Assembly: GCF_900108105.1 (NCBI RefSeq) | Contig: NZ_FNUR01000001.1 | Span: forward strand, 434,001-498,000 | Reading direction: 5' to 3' | Source: Butyrivibrio sp. Su6 | GTDB lineage: Bacteria; Bacillota; Clostridia; Lachnospirales; Lachnospiraceae | Length of the DNA stretch: 64,000 nt | In this document: in pieces, positions 42,701 through 52,108 of the stretch | How positions within the stretch are numbered: position 1 is the first letter of the stretch | Layout of the letters: each line of letters begins with the position of its first letter | Made by a program: the position numbers and the translations under genes | Notes under the pieces: model-generated | Databases searched by the model: none | What the model saw: the letters and a program-made list of their open reading frames with translations, nothing else | Told to the model about the DNA's origin: nothing

Positions 42701-45700
42701 GTACTGGTATTTAACAGGACTGCTGCCATCTGAAAGTTCATACAGAGGAAGATTACTTACAGTTGCCTTCCAGCTTCCAGCCTGATTAACTACTTTCGCA
42801 CTCTGTCCCTCTACATTTTCCCAAGTGCCTCCTGCTCTTCTTTGAAGTGTCAGGCTTACGCTAGCAGGGCGAAGTCCATAAGCATTATTATCATCAGACC
42901 ATATCTTTGTTCCTGTGATACTTGTAAGAGGAGTATTTACAATCTTATAGGCAAAAGAGCTTGTTCCACTGCTCTTTGCTGCTGCCTTTGAAACCTTTGT
43001 AAAGCCTTCCTGAGACTCTATATAATAGGCAGTATCAAATGCAGAATTTGCTGTTTCCTCTACATAGTAAACAATCTCATTTCCGGTCTTATTGTATTTA
43101 GGAAGTCCATTAAATACATGTGTGTCATTACCGAAAATTGTAACTTCACATCCCGGAACCACAGAAAGTGTGCCCGTTGTCGAATCCGCACCTGTACTTA
43201 AATTCCTTGATAAAAGCTTTACTGTTACCTCTTCTATGTCAGAAGTGCTGTTTGTATTCCAGACCTTCTGAACTGTTAATGCCTCTGCATCAGTTCTTTT
43301 TATAAGATGGTTTGTTACAGAGCTCTTTTGCTGTGAATCAGAACTTCCATCATAGCTGTATCCGTAGTCATCTGTATCAGAAAATGCTGAAACCGATGTA
43401 TCTCTTGTATATGCATTAGGAGTAGATAGCTCAGCAAGTCTATACTGATACTTAACTGGACTTGTGCCATCTGATAGTGCATACAAAGGAAGACTGGCTA
43501 TACTTCCTGTCCAGCTATTTGCAGCATTTAATGTTACAGTTTTCCCGGTAATAGTAGTCCAGTCACCGCTCTCTGTTTTACTCTGAAGAGTCAGAACAAG
43601 ACTTGCAGGCCTTATTCCATATTTATTATTTTCATCATCCCAGACTTTGCTTCCTGTAACATTAGTAAGAGGAGTATTAACTACAACAACTCTGAAATCA
43701 TCTGTGATATCGCTTGATGTATATTTAAGCGCATCTGTTGCTGTTCCTGTAGGCCAGGTTTCTCCGGTGCCTGACAGGTATTGAGTTTTGAAATTGCCGG
43801 TTGTTGTCTCTTTTACATAGTATCTTATAAGCTTACCGTCTTTATTAAACTTAGGAAGATCAGCATACTCGTACTCTGCGCCGTTACTTAATGTTATCTC
43901 TGCGATATTTGATATCTGCGTAGGTGCAGCCGTGGACGGGTCACCTCCCGTATAGTTATTACTAAAAAGAGCTACCTTTACATTACTTATTGTTGCATCT
44001 GAAGGGGCTGCATTCCAACGCTTCAATACCCTGATCGACTTATCCATAGGTACAAGTGTATTAGTCACTGTAGTAGTAAAGTTTCCATTTGTATCTTTAC
44101 TTCTAGAATGAACTATAGAATATGACCCGCCGCTTGATTCCGGAAATGTGCCGGCAGTATCGGTACTACCTATTTTTGTTTCTACAACACGGTAGAGATA
44201 AGTATCACTCTCTCCAGTTCCATGGAATTTAGGAAGATTATTAAAGGTCTTACTCCATGTATCAGTGCCGGAAACAAGTTCCGAATTTGTTATTTCCTTT
44301 GTTGTTACATCTTCCCAAGTCGTTCCATTATCCTTTGAATTCTGGATTTTCACATAAATACGTGTTGGTCTAAGACCATATTTATCACTATCATCATCCC
44401 ACTCTTTATTAACAGTAAGACTGACAACAGCCCTTGATGTATCAAGCTGATTAACAAGCTTCTTAGTTGGGGATGTTCCCTTGATGCTTGTTATATCTGA
44501 TGGGTTGTATACCTGATAGTTACCTGCTGTTACAGTTGTACAATACCTATCACTATCTGTTTCTGTTGTGCCGTTTTTAGTCCATGTGGTAGTTTGAGCT
44601 TCATCAGCAGGCGAACTTACCTCAATAATTTTACCTGCCTTATCTACTATTCCAACTTCACGGATCCTGTACTCATAGTTTGCCCCACACGATCCATTGC
44701 TATTGGCAGTAACAGGCAGGCCGGTTAATGTTTTGGCCCACTTTGAAGATGAGCTAAGTGAATATGGACTATTATTATCATTATTATTGTACTTAGTCCA
44801 GTTTGAACTACCAGCAAGGCGATAATATACATCAAAAGTAATGGAACCTTCTCTCATTCCATAGTCGTTGCTGTAATCATCCCACATCTTTTGAATGCTA
44901 AAGGAACCCTTTAAAGAGTTCTTTAGACTACCAAGTGTAAGAATACTATCCGAGGCATTGTTACTATCCGAGGCATTGTTAGCCTTTGAATAAACTAAAT
45001 CCTTGACCGTTTTATAATTTGCCTTAACAAAATCTGAATTAAGTGTCTCTTTTACGTAATATGTATAAAGATTACCATTGACAGAGTAAATCGGAGCAAC
45101 GATAGGGTTACCATATTTATCCTTAAAGCTAATAGTATAAGTCCAGGTTGTTCCATCCTCTGAGGCAGTCTTTTTTATATTGTAATCAGAAGCTGTAAAA
45201 TTAATTGTATCCGGATTTTCCTTTCCTGACTGTGTATTTGCAATGGCATATACTTCAAAAGAAAGTGCATCCTGAGTATCTGATACTTTAGGAAGCATTT
45301 CTTTCCATGTTGTTCCATCAAAGTTTTTAGCTTCCCATACTTTTGTAAACTGTATCTTATCAAAGCCTGTTGGATTATAGGTATTCTTAAATGTCTCTGT
45401 CTTTAAATTAGCTTCAGATGTACTTGCAAGGCTGACTCCGGAATTAGCAAATGCAACTCCCACGTATCCATTTCCGCTTATGGCAGTATTTCCAGTGGTG
45501 GCTATTCCATCTCCACCGCCTATTAATGTTACCGCATATCCCGGCATATCATCAGTAAGCTCCACTGCATAATATGCATAGAGCTTTCCGCTCGGGGCAA
45601 AAATAGGATAGTTTTCCCAGGTGATTGTTTCCTGTTCAGAGGCATCTGCATTATATGCAATCTGCTTGGTATCAAGAAGTTCAAGTGCGTCGCTATCAAG

Positions 45701-48700
45701 ACCTGCAAAGCCAGCAGCTGCTGCTTTTGAAGATCCTTTATCTGCCTCATTAGCATCATCTGCATAGCTTCCGCTTGCATCTGTATGTCCATATCCATGG
45801 CCATCGGATTCCAGCTCTTTTCTATAGAGCCTGAAGGTTGCCTTTGCAACAACTTTCTGGTAAGTCTGCTTTTGTATATCCCAGTCTTTTATGATCTTAA
45901 ATGTACGCTTGTTTGTAGCTGCATTAAGTTTGTACTGATTGGTCAGATCCGTCGTATTATCAGAATAATGCGGAATCATGATCTCAGCCGGAAGTTCATT
46001 ATTTTCTCCCAAGGTGTTGTAAATAACTTCCCTTACCTTGTAGGTATACAGATACCCCAATTTGTCATACTTAGGGAACTCTGCATAAGTATCTACAGTA
46101 TCATCAGTCTTATAAGTACCAAATACATACATGGACTTAAGCTTATTCAAATTCTGTGGAGACTTAGATCCATCACCACTACTGATCTCAGCGACTGCAC
46201 CATTCCTATATGTTTCCATCTTTGCTTCCTGGTCCATTCCCGTAACATCAGGAACATTTTTGGAAGTATCATAGTCACTTACTCTGAATAGATAAATATA
46301 AGCCAGAGGAAGATTATCTACGAGAATTCCGTCCGGAACACCTACCCAAAGTTTTCTTCCTTCGACCTTTACGGTATCTGAAATACTTGTAAGGGTAAAA
46401 CTATCCTCCTTTGTAAAGTATTTACCATCAACTACTTTTTCATCCTTTGCAATGCCGTCTTTAACAAGGAGCTGCTTTTCACTGCCAACTGTAGCGATTT
46501 CTATAACCGCGTCATTATAGTCGTTATTAGCATCATTTCTTAATGGTACCTCATAATGTTCTGTTGTATATTTGGATGTGGCATTGTTAAAGGTTTCTGT
46601 TACATAGTAAGTGTATACATTACCATTGTCATCGGCAGCAGGAAGGCCGCTAAATATAGCTTTCTGGATAAACTTATTTCCAGCTTCAACATCTTCCCAT
46701 CTCTCTGTATAAGAACCTGTGTATGGAATAAGTGCACCATTTTCACCGCCGTCATAATACAGCGTATAATAAATATCAGGTCTTTCATTGCTCTTTGCAT
46801 GATCATGCCAGATAACATAGAAAGAAACATCGCCTCTTTCACCTGCAGCTTTATTTTTATATTCATAGCTCTCAGACATGAGCATGGTTTTCACATCACT
46901 GTATCCAAGATCATATGTGCCATCAATAAGCCCATAGGTTGGTGTGCTGCTGTCTTTTTCTACAACATATCCCGTAGTTGTAGTATCTTTTGTGGCATTT
47001 ATATTTAGCTCTGTCTTTACAACGCTTGCTGAATCAGGCTCATTCCCGTCTTCATCACATAAAGTTTCACTTGCCTGAGGATTTCCCGTGCATATGAACT
47101 CTTTTACGCTGTATATATAGTTATTTCCATTCTCATCATATGCAGGATAATACTTGTCGCTATTTTTAAATGAAACAGTAAGTGCATCACCGCTTGTAAG
47201 AGTTGTCTTTCCATCATCTGAATATGTAGGAATATCTATAAATGCGACTTCCTTTTCGGTATCATTAACTTCTCTGAAAAGAGCAACTCTAAGGAAATCA
47301 CCTCTTTTTCCAAGAACATTTGCAGAATCTTCCCATGTCTTCTTAAATGTAAAAGTTCTGCTTCCTACTCTTGTATTGGTGATCGTAAAGTTTGTACCTG
47401 TATCATTTCTGACAATACCGACTTTATAACCTGGTTTTACTGTATTACCGGCATCTTCAATAGCAGTTATGACTCCGCCTGTTATGGAATTATTTGAATA
47501 TGTAGGCTTTTCTACAGTTCTGCTATAACCGTCAATAAGGCTTATACTAAGGTGATTTTTAATAGCCTGAGCTGCATTTTCATCTGACCCTTCAGCCTTA
47601 AAATCATTGCCATCAACCCAGATGTAATTTTCATAGTCTCTGGCAGCTGACAAAGTCAGTTTATAAGGCTTTGAAGTATCTCCACCTTCATAAACCTGTG
47701 TAAATTCTCCGGCATCATCATAAGTACCAAAATAAACTGTGATATTTGATCTCTGTGATGTATCTGAATCATCCTTCCAGATCTTGCTAACGTCTATTCT
47801 TGTTTTGGACGTCTGGGAACCGGTATAGTTTCTAACTGACAGATCTATTCTCTTACCGGTAACAGTCTTGTCATATTCTTTTCCGTAATGGAAGCCTTCT
47901 TCTGTCGCTATATTCCCTTCAGTCATTGTATATACATACTGCTGTCCGTCTTCTGTGTAGGCAGGAACTATCAGGTCCTCTGTCTTCCAGGTCCAGTATG
48001 CACTTCCACTTGTTGGTGTGATTTTATTTATAGCAAAGCTATGTTCTTCATCAGTATCAGTTTCGTTATAATGAATTGTGAAAGTTCCGGAAGTTGCACT
48101 GGTTGAGTCAGGCTTTTGTAATATGACTGTGGCATAAACTGAGGCACTGCCACCATCTACTGCTCTATAAAGTGTTAAAGGCACATTTCCTGTCTTATCA
48201 TCTTCTGTTTCAATTCCCCAGCTGCCGCTCCAGGATTTAGTCATGGAAAGCTTTTTTGTTCCATAAAGCTTATTTACAATTGTTGCCTGGGCCGACTCGA
48301 CTCCATCTTCTACAGTTGCTTCATAGGTTGAGACCGCTTTATAGGTATAATCTCCAAGTGTATAGATTGCACTGTATTTGCCGGATGTATTATCATCAGC
48401 TTCCCAATCAGAGGTAAACTGCGCGTCCACGCTGCTTCCGGAAGTAACTGAGGACTCAACAACTCTGTATTCATATTTTTTACCTAGCTTGTCATATAAT
48501 TCCTGGGCAGCAAAAGATCCCGACACTTTCTTCTTGCTTGAAGAAAATCCCGAAAGAGTTTTGGTATCAACATCTACCCATCCTGTGCTTTCTTTTCTCT
48601 GAAGAGTAAATGTACAGTTAGAGCCCACATAGTCACTTATTGCTGATACATTCCAATGCTTGGTGACAGCAGGAGAAATCTTGGCATTTCTGACATTACA

Positions 48701-51700
48701 TACGCTTCCATTATTTAGGGCAACAGTATCAGAAGACTCTCCCGCAAAAGAGCCTTGTCCATTGTAATAAACTGTTTTATAAAGCTCCGACTTTGAAACT
48801 TCTGTCACATAATAATTATAGGTGTAACCCATTTCATCAAATTTGGGGAACTTTATGGCACTGCCTGCAAAGTCTTCAAATGAAAACGTTATCTCACTTG
48901 AATTTGCATGTTCCTGACCTAATGAAAATGAATACTGTTTTGCATTGTAAGTAACAGGAGCGCCATCTGAAAGGCTTCCGTTACTTGGATATCTCCACAA
49001 ATAGAATGTTATGCCTTTTGAAATTGCAAGTGCTCTTCTATCTATGCTGTCCTGATCGCTGTCACCATCGTCGCACCATATCTTCTTAAAGGTGAATGTG
49101 GCATCGCCTATGGCTGTGGCATATATCTTTTGACCCGGAAGGCACTTGTCAGTTTCAGTACTGTCAACGCCATTGTCATAAGTATATTTAAAGGCAGCAT
49201 CTGAAGTTGTCGTCATAACAGTATAGTAAAGGATCGCATCACCGCTGCTATAAAGCGGAAGCCCTGTAATACTGTAAGACCACACTGTCTTTCCTTCTGA
49301 ATCAGTAGTCTTTGTCCATTCAATTGAAAAACCTGATGTAACTTCTTCTACAGCATTGCTTCCCACTACTCTATATAGATGCATAGTTGTAGTAGCGTCA
49401 CTAAAAAGCGTATTTTGAGGAAGTGTTGGAACAGCGGCCTCTCCTGCTTCTCCAACACGCCAGGTTATTGTTCCTGTTATGCTGTTAGTAAATACAAGAC
49501 TTACTTTATCTTCGCCACTTTCAGATATGTTTAGATATCCGTCAGAATTTAAACCGCTTATCTGATAGTAAGCCTTCTTTCCATCATAAAATTCATCTGA
49601 AAGCTTGATGTACCAGTCATATTTGGTCGTTCCATCTGACATGTACATAGGAAGCTTGGAATAAGATATGCTCCAGCTAAATGGGCCACCAACTACCGTT
49701 GGAACATTTGATCCCGGTGATACTAAAATAGGGGAAGAGGCTGTTACTTTTTCATATGTATCACCATTTTTGTAATACAGCTCCACGGCAGCAGCTATTG
49801 TAGCCTCATTTCCATCAATTGATGTACTCGTTGTGAAAGGTCTTAGATCCGCATAGTTTCTGTTATCCTGCCAGTCCACGGTAAATAACGGATTTACAAG
49901 AGCCAAAATCTTATTTTCAATACTTATGGTTGACGTTGACCATGTAGCGTCATTTATATCCCTTTCAGGAGTAAGCACAAAATATGTGTCACTTCCTATA
50001 AGGCCTTTAGAAACAGAATATCCATCAGCGGTTTCAATCTGAATACCATAAAAGCCTGAAGGTATGGAATACTGTCCATTACCTTCAGGTGCTGCACCGC
50101 TTCCTTTATCTACATAAACAGGGATATCGGTAAAAGAAAAGTCAACAGAAGCTGTTGTATTGCCGCTTCCATCATCAATAATTCCATTTACAGTCTGCTC
50201 CTTGGAGGATATCAAAATAACTTCAGAAGACAGTTCAGAATCTTCCTTTTTTATATCTTTCCCTTCAATATTTCCGTAGAGCTTTAATGTGACCTTTGAC
50301 TCATTTCCAACTATAAGCGAAGCATCAGAAAAGACTACGTGAACATTCTGAGAAAATGTCTTTCCAGGTGCAAATTCAACATCATAGGTGGTCGGAGCTG
50401 CTTTTAAAACAGTAAATCCATATGGAGAAAAGCTGTCAGTTTCAAATTGTACATTTCCCTCAGTATCCACTTCCGTATCAATTATTTCTTTTTCATTTTC
50501 TTCTTTTACATGTATAAGCCTAAAATCGTCTGCTTTAAGACTATCTGTATCAACATTCTCAGGAGGCGTAATAGTAACCTTTACAGTATCATCTAGTTCA
50601 ATCTCTTCTCCGTCCAAAACTACAGAAATATCAACCGCATAAACAACTTCTCTCTCATTTTCTGCAAAGAGATCTTTTGCTTCATCCATTGATATTTCGG
50701 ATACTACAAGTTCTGCTCCTACAGGAAGAGTTCCTTCAACCTTAACTCCGCCATTTTCCAGAACCATGTACTCAAAGACTATCTCTTTCTCATTTATAAT
50801 AACTGAGATAACAGGAGCATCTGTATCTAAGATGTACTCATCAGGAAATACAGGTACATATTTATATTCTGCGCCTGCTTTTTCAGAATCGAACCTATCA
50901 AAAGAACTGTTTTCTTTATCCAGTTCCCATGTAATGCCTTCTATAGTTACGTCTTCCTCTACAGTAAGTGTTTGTTTTACAAGTTTATAAAAGCCTTCCT
51001 CGTCTTCAAATATTTCTTCTTCAGCTTCTATTTCAGTAAGGTCATTATCATCTATGGTGCTATCTAATGAGCTCTCATCACTATTTTCTAAATCTGAAAT
51101 ATCAGAAGCTGCATAGACTTTTAGAACAGGAAAAAGCCTGTTAAGCATTGCAGAATCCTGTCCTTCATCTGTGCCACTTGATTCATCGCCTTCATTGTTT
51201 ACATCTTCATTACTTTCTTCGTTCTCATCATTCTGAGACTCATCTATATCCTCATTGCTTAAATCACTTGCTTCTTCATCATCTGTCTGACCAGGTTCAA
51301 TTGCCTCATCCTTATTACCTTCAGTATCATCATTTGGATCCTCAGATGTATTCTCAGTTTCTGGATCTATTTCAGGAACGCTGTCTGTATTTACATCTTC
51401 AGTCTGCTGACTCTTTTCTTCACTATTTCCGTCATCTCCTGCAACGCTTCCTTCAGATGCACTGTCTGTGCTGGCTTCAGTACTTGCACTGTTTGCTGAT
51501 TCTTCATCCTCGATTTCTGAAGATGAAGCCGATGCACTCTCATCTACAGACATACCGCTGCTTGCAGCTGAAGATGCCTCAGTTGCTGACTTTTCCGTCT
51601 TTTCAACTCTTACCTTTATTTCCTGCTCTTCTTCATAAGACACAGTGACATTTAGTGCATCCGGGAAAGATAATTCATTTTCTTCAGCACCAAATTTAAG

Positions 51701-51862
51701 AGTCTGATGTAATACCTCTTCATCAAGCTCTTCAATCTTTATGATTTTCTTTTTTTCTTCTTTTGCTTCACCTTCAGCAAAAACCCTAAGGTCCACGCTG
51801 CTAAGAAAAAGCACTGCACTAAGCGTAATAGCAATTCCTCTTGATAATAGATTTCTTCTCAT
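39767..51862 (-). CDS. Giant Cna-B repeat surface protein, 4031 aa
   Basis: The start at 51862 has GAGGAAG upstream; an in-frame start 14 codons earlier has none. Order: signal peptide (MRRNLLSRGIAITLSAVLFL), an acidic Ser/Glu/Asp-rich stretch (about 110-250), N-terminal beta domains, then about 20 Cna-B-like units, each opening with a 'xVxKxWxDDxNxxGxRPxxI' type strand. A late unit (SLIIEKIISENPTTYGFKFE) resembles a different pilin-type domain. Then comes a Pro-Thr-Glu stalk (PTPTPAPTPTP and similar), a Ser/Asp/Asn linker, and a sorting signal: TADDTPVGTL, a hydrophobic helix and the tail RIRKKKY. The motif is not LPxTG but fits targets of class B sortases. It probably forms a long adhesive rod stabilised by isopeptide bonds. 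Confidence 0.93.
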   Translation of the reverse strand: MRRNLLSRGIAITLSAVLFLSSVDLRVFAEGEAKEEKKKIIKIEELDEEVLHQTLKFGAEENELSFPDALNVTVSYEEEQEIKVRVEKTEKSATEASSAASSGMSVDESASASSSEIEDEESANSASTEASTDSASEGSVAGDDGNSEEKSQQTEDVNTDSVPEIDPETENTSEDPNDDTEGNKDEAIEPGQTDDEEASDLSNEDIDESQNDENEESNEDVNNEGDESSGTDEGQDSAMLNRLFPVLKVYAASDISDLENSDESSLDSTIDDNDLTEIEAEEEIFEDEEGFYKLVKQTLTVEEDVTIEGITWELDKENSSFDRFDSEKAGAEYKYVPVFPDEYILDTDAPVISVIINEKEIVFEYMVLENGGVKVEGTLPVGAELVVSEISMDEAKDLFAENEREVVYAVDISVVLDGEEIELDDTVKVTITPPENVDTDSLKADDFRLIHVKEENEKEIIDTEVDTEGNVQFETDSFSPYGFTVLKAAPTTYDVEFAPGKTFSQNVHVVFSDASLIVGNESKVTLKLYGNIEGKDIKKEDSELSSEVILISSKEQTVNGIIDDGSGNTTASVDFSFTDIPVYVDKGSGAAPEGNGQYSIPSGFYGIQIETADGYSVSKGLIGSDTYFVLTPERDINDATWSTSTISIENKILALVNPLFTVDWQDNRNYADLRPFTTSTSIDGNEATIAAAVELYYKNGDTYEKVTASSPILVSPGSNVPTVVGGPFSWSISYSKLPMYMSDGTTKYDWYIKLSDEFYDGKKAYYQISGLNSDGYLNISESGEDKVSLVFTNSITGTITWRVGEAGEAAVPTLPQNTLFSDATTTMHLYRVVGSNAVEEVTSGFSIEWTKTTDSEGKTVWSYSITGLPLYSSGDAILYYTVMTTTSDAAFKYTYDNGVDSTETDKCLPGQKIYATAIGDATFTFKKIWCDDGDSDQDSIDRRALAISKGITFYLWRYPSNGSLSDGAPVTYNAKQYSFSLGQEHANSSEITFSFEDFAGSAIKFPKFDEMGYTYNYYVTEVSKSELYKTVYYNGQGSFAGESSDTVALNNGSVCNVRNAKISPAVTKHWNVSAISDYVGSNCTFTLQRKESTGWVDVDTKTLSGFSSSKKKVSGSFAAQELYDKLGKKYEYRVVESSVTSGSSVDAQFTSDWEADDNTSGKYSAIYTLGDYTYKAVSTYEATVEDGVESAQATIVNKLYGTKKLSMTKSWSGSWGIETEDDKTGNVPLTLYRAVDGGSASVYATVILQKPDSTSATSGTFTIHYNETDTDEEHSFAINKITPTSGSAYWTWKTEDLIVPAYTEDGQQYVYTMTEGNIATEEGFHYGKEYDKTVTGKRIDLSVRNYTGSQTSKTRIDVSKIWKDDSDTSQRSNITVYFGTYDDAGEFTQVYEGGDTSKPYKLTLSAARDYENYIWVDGNDFKAEGSDENAAQAIKNHLSISLIDGYSRTVEKPTYSNNSITGGVITAIEDAGNTVKPGYKVGIVRNDTGTNFTITNTRVGSRTFTFKKTWEDSANVLGKRGDFLRVALFREVNDTEKEVAFIDIPTYSDDGKTTLTSGDALTVSFKNSDKYYPAYDENGNNYIYSVKEFICTGNPQASETLCDEDGNEPDSASVVKTELNINATKDTTTTGYVVEKDSSTPTYGLIDGTYDLGYSDVKTMLMSESYEYKNKAAGERGDVSFYVIWHDHAKSNERPDIYYTLYYDGGENGALIPYTGSYTERWEDVEAGNKFIQKAIFSGLPAADDNGNVYTYYVTETFNNATSKYTTEHYEVPLRNDANNDYNDAVIEIATVGSEKQLLVKDGIAKDEKVVDGKYFTKEDSFTLTSISDTVKVEGRKLWVGVPDGILVDNLPLAYIYLFRVSDYDTSKNVPDVTGMDQEAKMETYRNGAVAEISSGDGSKSPQNLNKLKSMYVFGTYKTDDTVDTYAEFPKYDKLGYLYTYKVREVIYNTLGENNELPAEIMIPHYSDNTTDLTNQYKLNAATNKRTFKIIKDWDIQKQTYQKVVAKATFRLYRKELESDGHGYGHTDASGSYADDANEADKGSSKAAAAGFAGLDSDALELLDTKQIAYNADASEQETITWENYPIFAPSGKLYAYYAVELTDDMPGYAVTLIGGGDGIATTGNTAISGNGYVGVAFANSGVSLASTSEANLKTETFKNTYNPTGFDKIQFTKVWEAKNFDGTTWKEMLPKVSDTQDALSFEVYAIANTQSGKENPDTINFTASDYNIKKTASEDGTTWTYTISFKDKYGNPIVAPIYSVNGNLYTYYVKETLNSDFVKANYKTVKDLVYSKANNASDSNNASDSILTLGSLKNSLKGSFSIQKMWDDYSNDYGMREGSITFDVYYRLAGSSNWTKYNNNDNNSPYSLSSSSKWAKTLTGLPVTANSNGSCGANYEYRIREVGIVDKAGKIIEVSSPADEAQTTTWTKNGTTETDSDRYCTTVTAGNYQVYNPSDITSIKGTSPTKKLVNQLDTSRAVVSLTVNKEWDDDSDKYGLRPTRIYVKIQNSKDNGTTWEDVTTKEITNSELVSGTDTWSKTFNNLPKFHGTGESDTYLYRVVETKIGSTDTAGTFPESSGGSYSIVHSRSKDTNGNFTTTVTNTLVPMDKSIRVLKRWNAAPSDATISNVKVALFSNNYTGGDPSTAAPTQISNIAEITLSNGAEYEYADLPKFNKDGKLIRYYVKETTTGNFKTQYLSGTGETWPTGTATDALKYTSSDITDDFRVVVVNTPLTNVTGSKVWDDENNKYGIRPASLVLTLQSKTESGDWTTITGKTVTLNAANSWTGSIASLPLYALSDGTSPVKYQYRLAELSTPNAYTRDTSVSAFSDTDDYGYSYDGSSDSQQKSSVTNHLIKRTDAEALTVQKVWNTNSTSDIEEVTVKLLSRNLSTGADSTTGTLSVVPGCEVTIFGNDTHVFNGLPKYNKTGNEIVYYVEETANSAFDTAYYIESQEGFTKVSKAAAKSSGTSSFAYKIVNTPLTSITGTKIWSDDNNAYGLRPASVSLTLQRRAGGTWENVEGQSAKVVNQAGSWKATVSNLPLYELSDGSSPVKYQYRLAELVTPNAYTRDKSKEASEFTATDNISYVYGGSDTAQTSSVTNFLITRTNPLTVEKIWNTNNTADKNNVTVNLYSGNFASGDDNPDALLPVKHGTVAMQRVLTGTPDWKSTFEDLPLVNKDGKTIVYYISETEGSSFTTEYYVYNGSSFDKVDKINVKSSGAEELKTQIINTPHGSASVEKKWSDGNNKYKTRPDSIFAKLQRKAADETTWADVNTAPLVELNEGNSWKGSVDDLVLYKDYNGSSPVKYEYRFIETDSTGTPYVPLGYSLVSAASEYIQETTGDESGYVTSFDETTDTYKTVITNTLITKDVTAIKHWEDESDSHGIRPSMIRLFVTEDTEVVTNSGAFNSEVLGGVSVVKPYGENPIMLDTPKQRDDDNTWVYVFEGLPRYVYGNGAPQSATEIVYKVSEDTDYDYGDGFILKNYYETTAVRTGDTTDITNTAMENDGSLIIEKIISENPTTYGFKFEVSLVRPDGNKVPFNGKYYLYSASDVAGITDSELRNDAFADTSAYTRSSALESTDGIVRVAAGQVAVLVGINSRYTFEVTENPSYVGYEVTKVNNGSDEVIYSVSDSPTGRSVTITGSTEATYIEEDTGKGGYYGFASGIIADKDSAPCHVIFTNSLFDSGSHYLKVENVTETSTDDSGNTVTGGEVKTYKKLVVVDKEHESAIEDGDKSYDYVNDETPYIEEAMSVEFRPDEDNGYTYSDSLTVSWWLTDEDMLSNPAHSVEISGYVYEDENGNQVPYTGAVTKDDDGNITADSENLFNAWSPLLEDENSPFKHVTVLSGSVVVTLASSIDEMPVQTLIQVSFVAPEPEPDPEPTPDPEQDPTPTPTPAPTPTPTPEPTPGPMPTPTPVPEPTPSPLPVPTPPNPTPAPSSNSSEDSNKDEDNSSDSRKEESSDNKSTPVSTAKKINTDAQIVDDDQNNHIDGSQKAGVRTADDTPVGTLSAMFLLFMLAFAAVLATYLRIRKKKY
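40075..40256 (-). repeat. Proline-rich stalk of the giant surface protein
   Basis: Low-complexity coding repeat of Pro-Thr, Pro-Glu and Pro-Asp pairs (for example PTPTPAPTPTPTPEPTPGP) just before the sorting signal. It is a typical wall-spanning stalk that keeps the adhesive part away from the peptidoglycan. The DNA repeat is imperfect GGTGTAGG/GGAGTTGG-like on the plus strand. Confidence 0.9.
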
Positions 51863-51961
51863 AAGCACTTCCTCATAAAAAACAAAAAGCCATAGAAAAC
51901 ACACCTACTCCCGTATGCTTTCTATGAGCAATAAAAATCTTGTAAAATAAGCGCGACTGCG

Positions 51962-52022
51962 CTATATATATAGTTTTCCCCTCACCAATATGTTATCAAC
52001 TCAACTGTCACTCAAATGTCAC
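51962..52022 (-). promoter_or_regulatory. Candidate regulated promoter of the giant surface gene
   Basis: On the minus strand three hexamers start at 52022, 52011 and 52000: GTGACA, GTGACA and GTTGAT, an exact 11-bp period. The third overlaps a -35-like TTGATA. A TATATA stretch lies near 51966-51971, a longer spacing than ideal. SARP-type activators bind such tandem repeats on one DNA face. Confidence 0.55.
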
Positions 52023-52062
52023 AAAACAGGAACAAAATATCACGAATCTCTAAAATTACAAT

Positions 52063-52089
52063 AAAAAAAGCCTGAAAAATTCAGGCTTT
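52063..52089 (-). terminator. Intrinsic terminator after the response regulator gene
   Basis: AAAGCCTGAA pairs with TTCAGGCTTT around a short AT loop, with TTTTTTT following on the minus strand. It separates the two-component genes from the giant surface gene, so that gene needs its own promoter. Confidence 0.9.
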
Positions 52090-52108
52090 AATGTGTTATA
52101 TTTGCGCT

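Noticed and set aside
51148-51648. His/Leu-rich plus-strand protein
   Set aside because: It is the complement of the acidic Ser/Glu region of the giant surface gene; composition is an artefact of codon bias.
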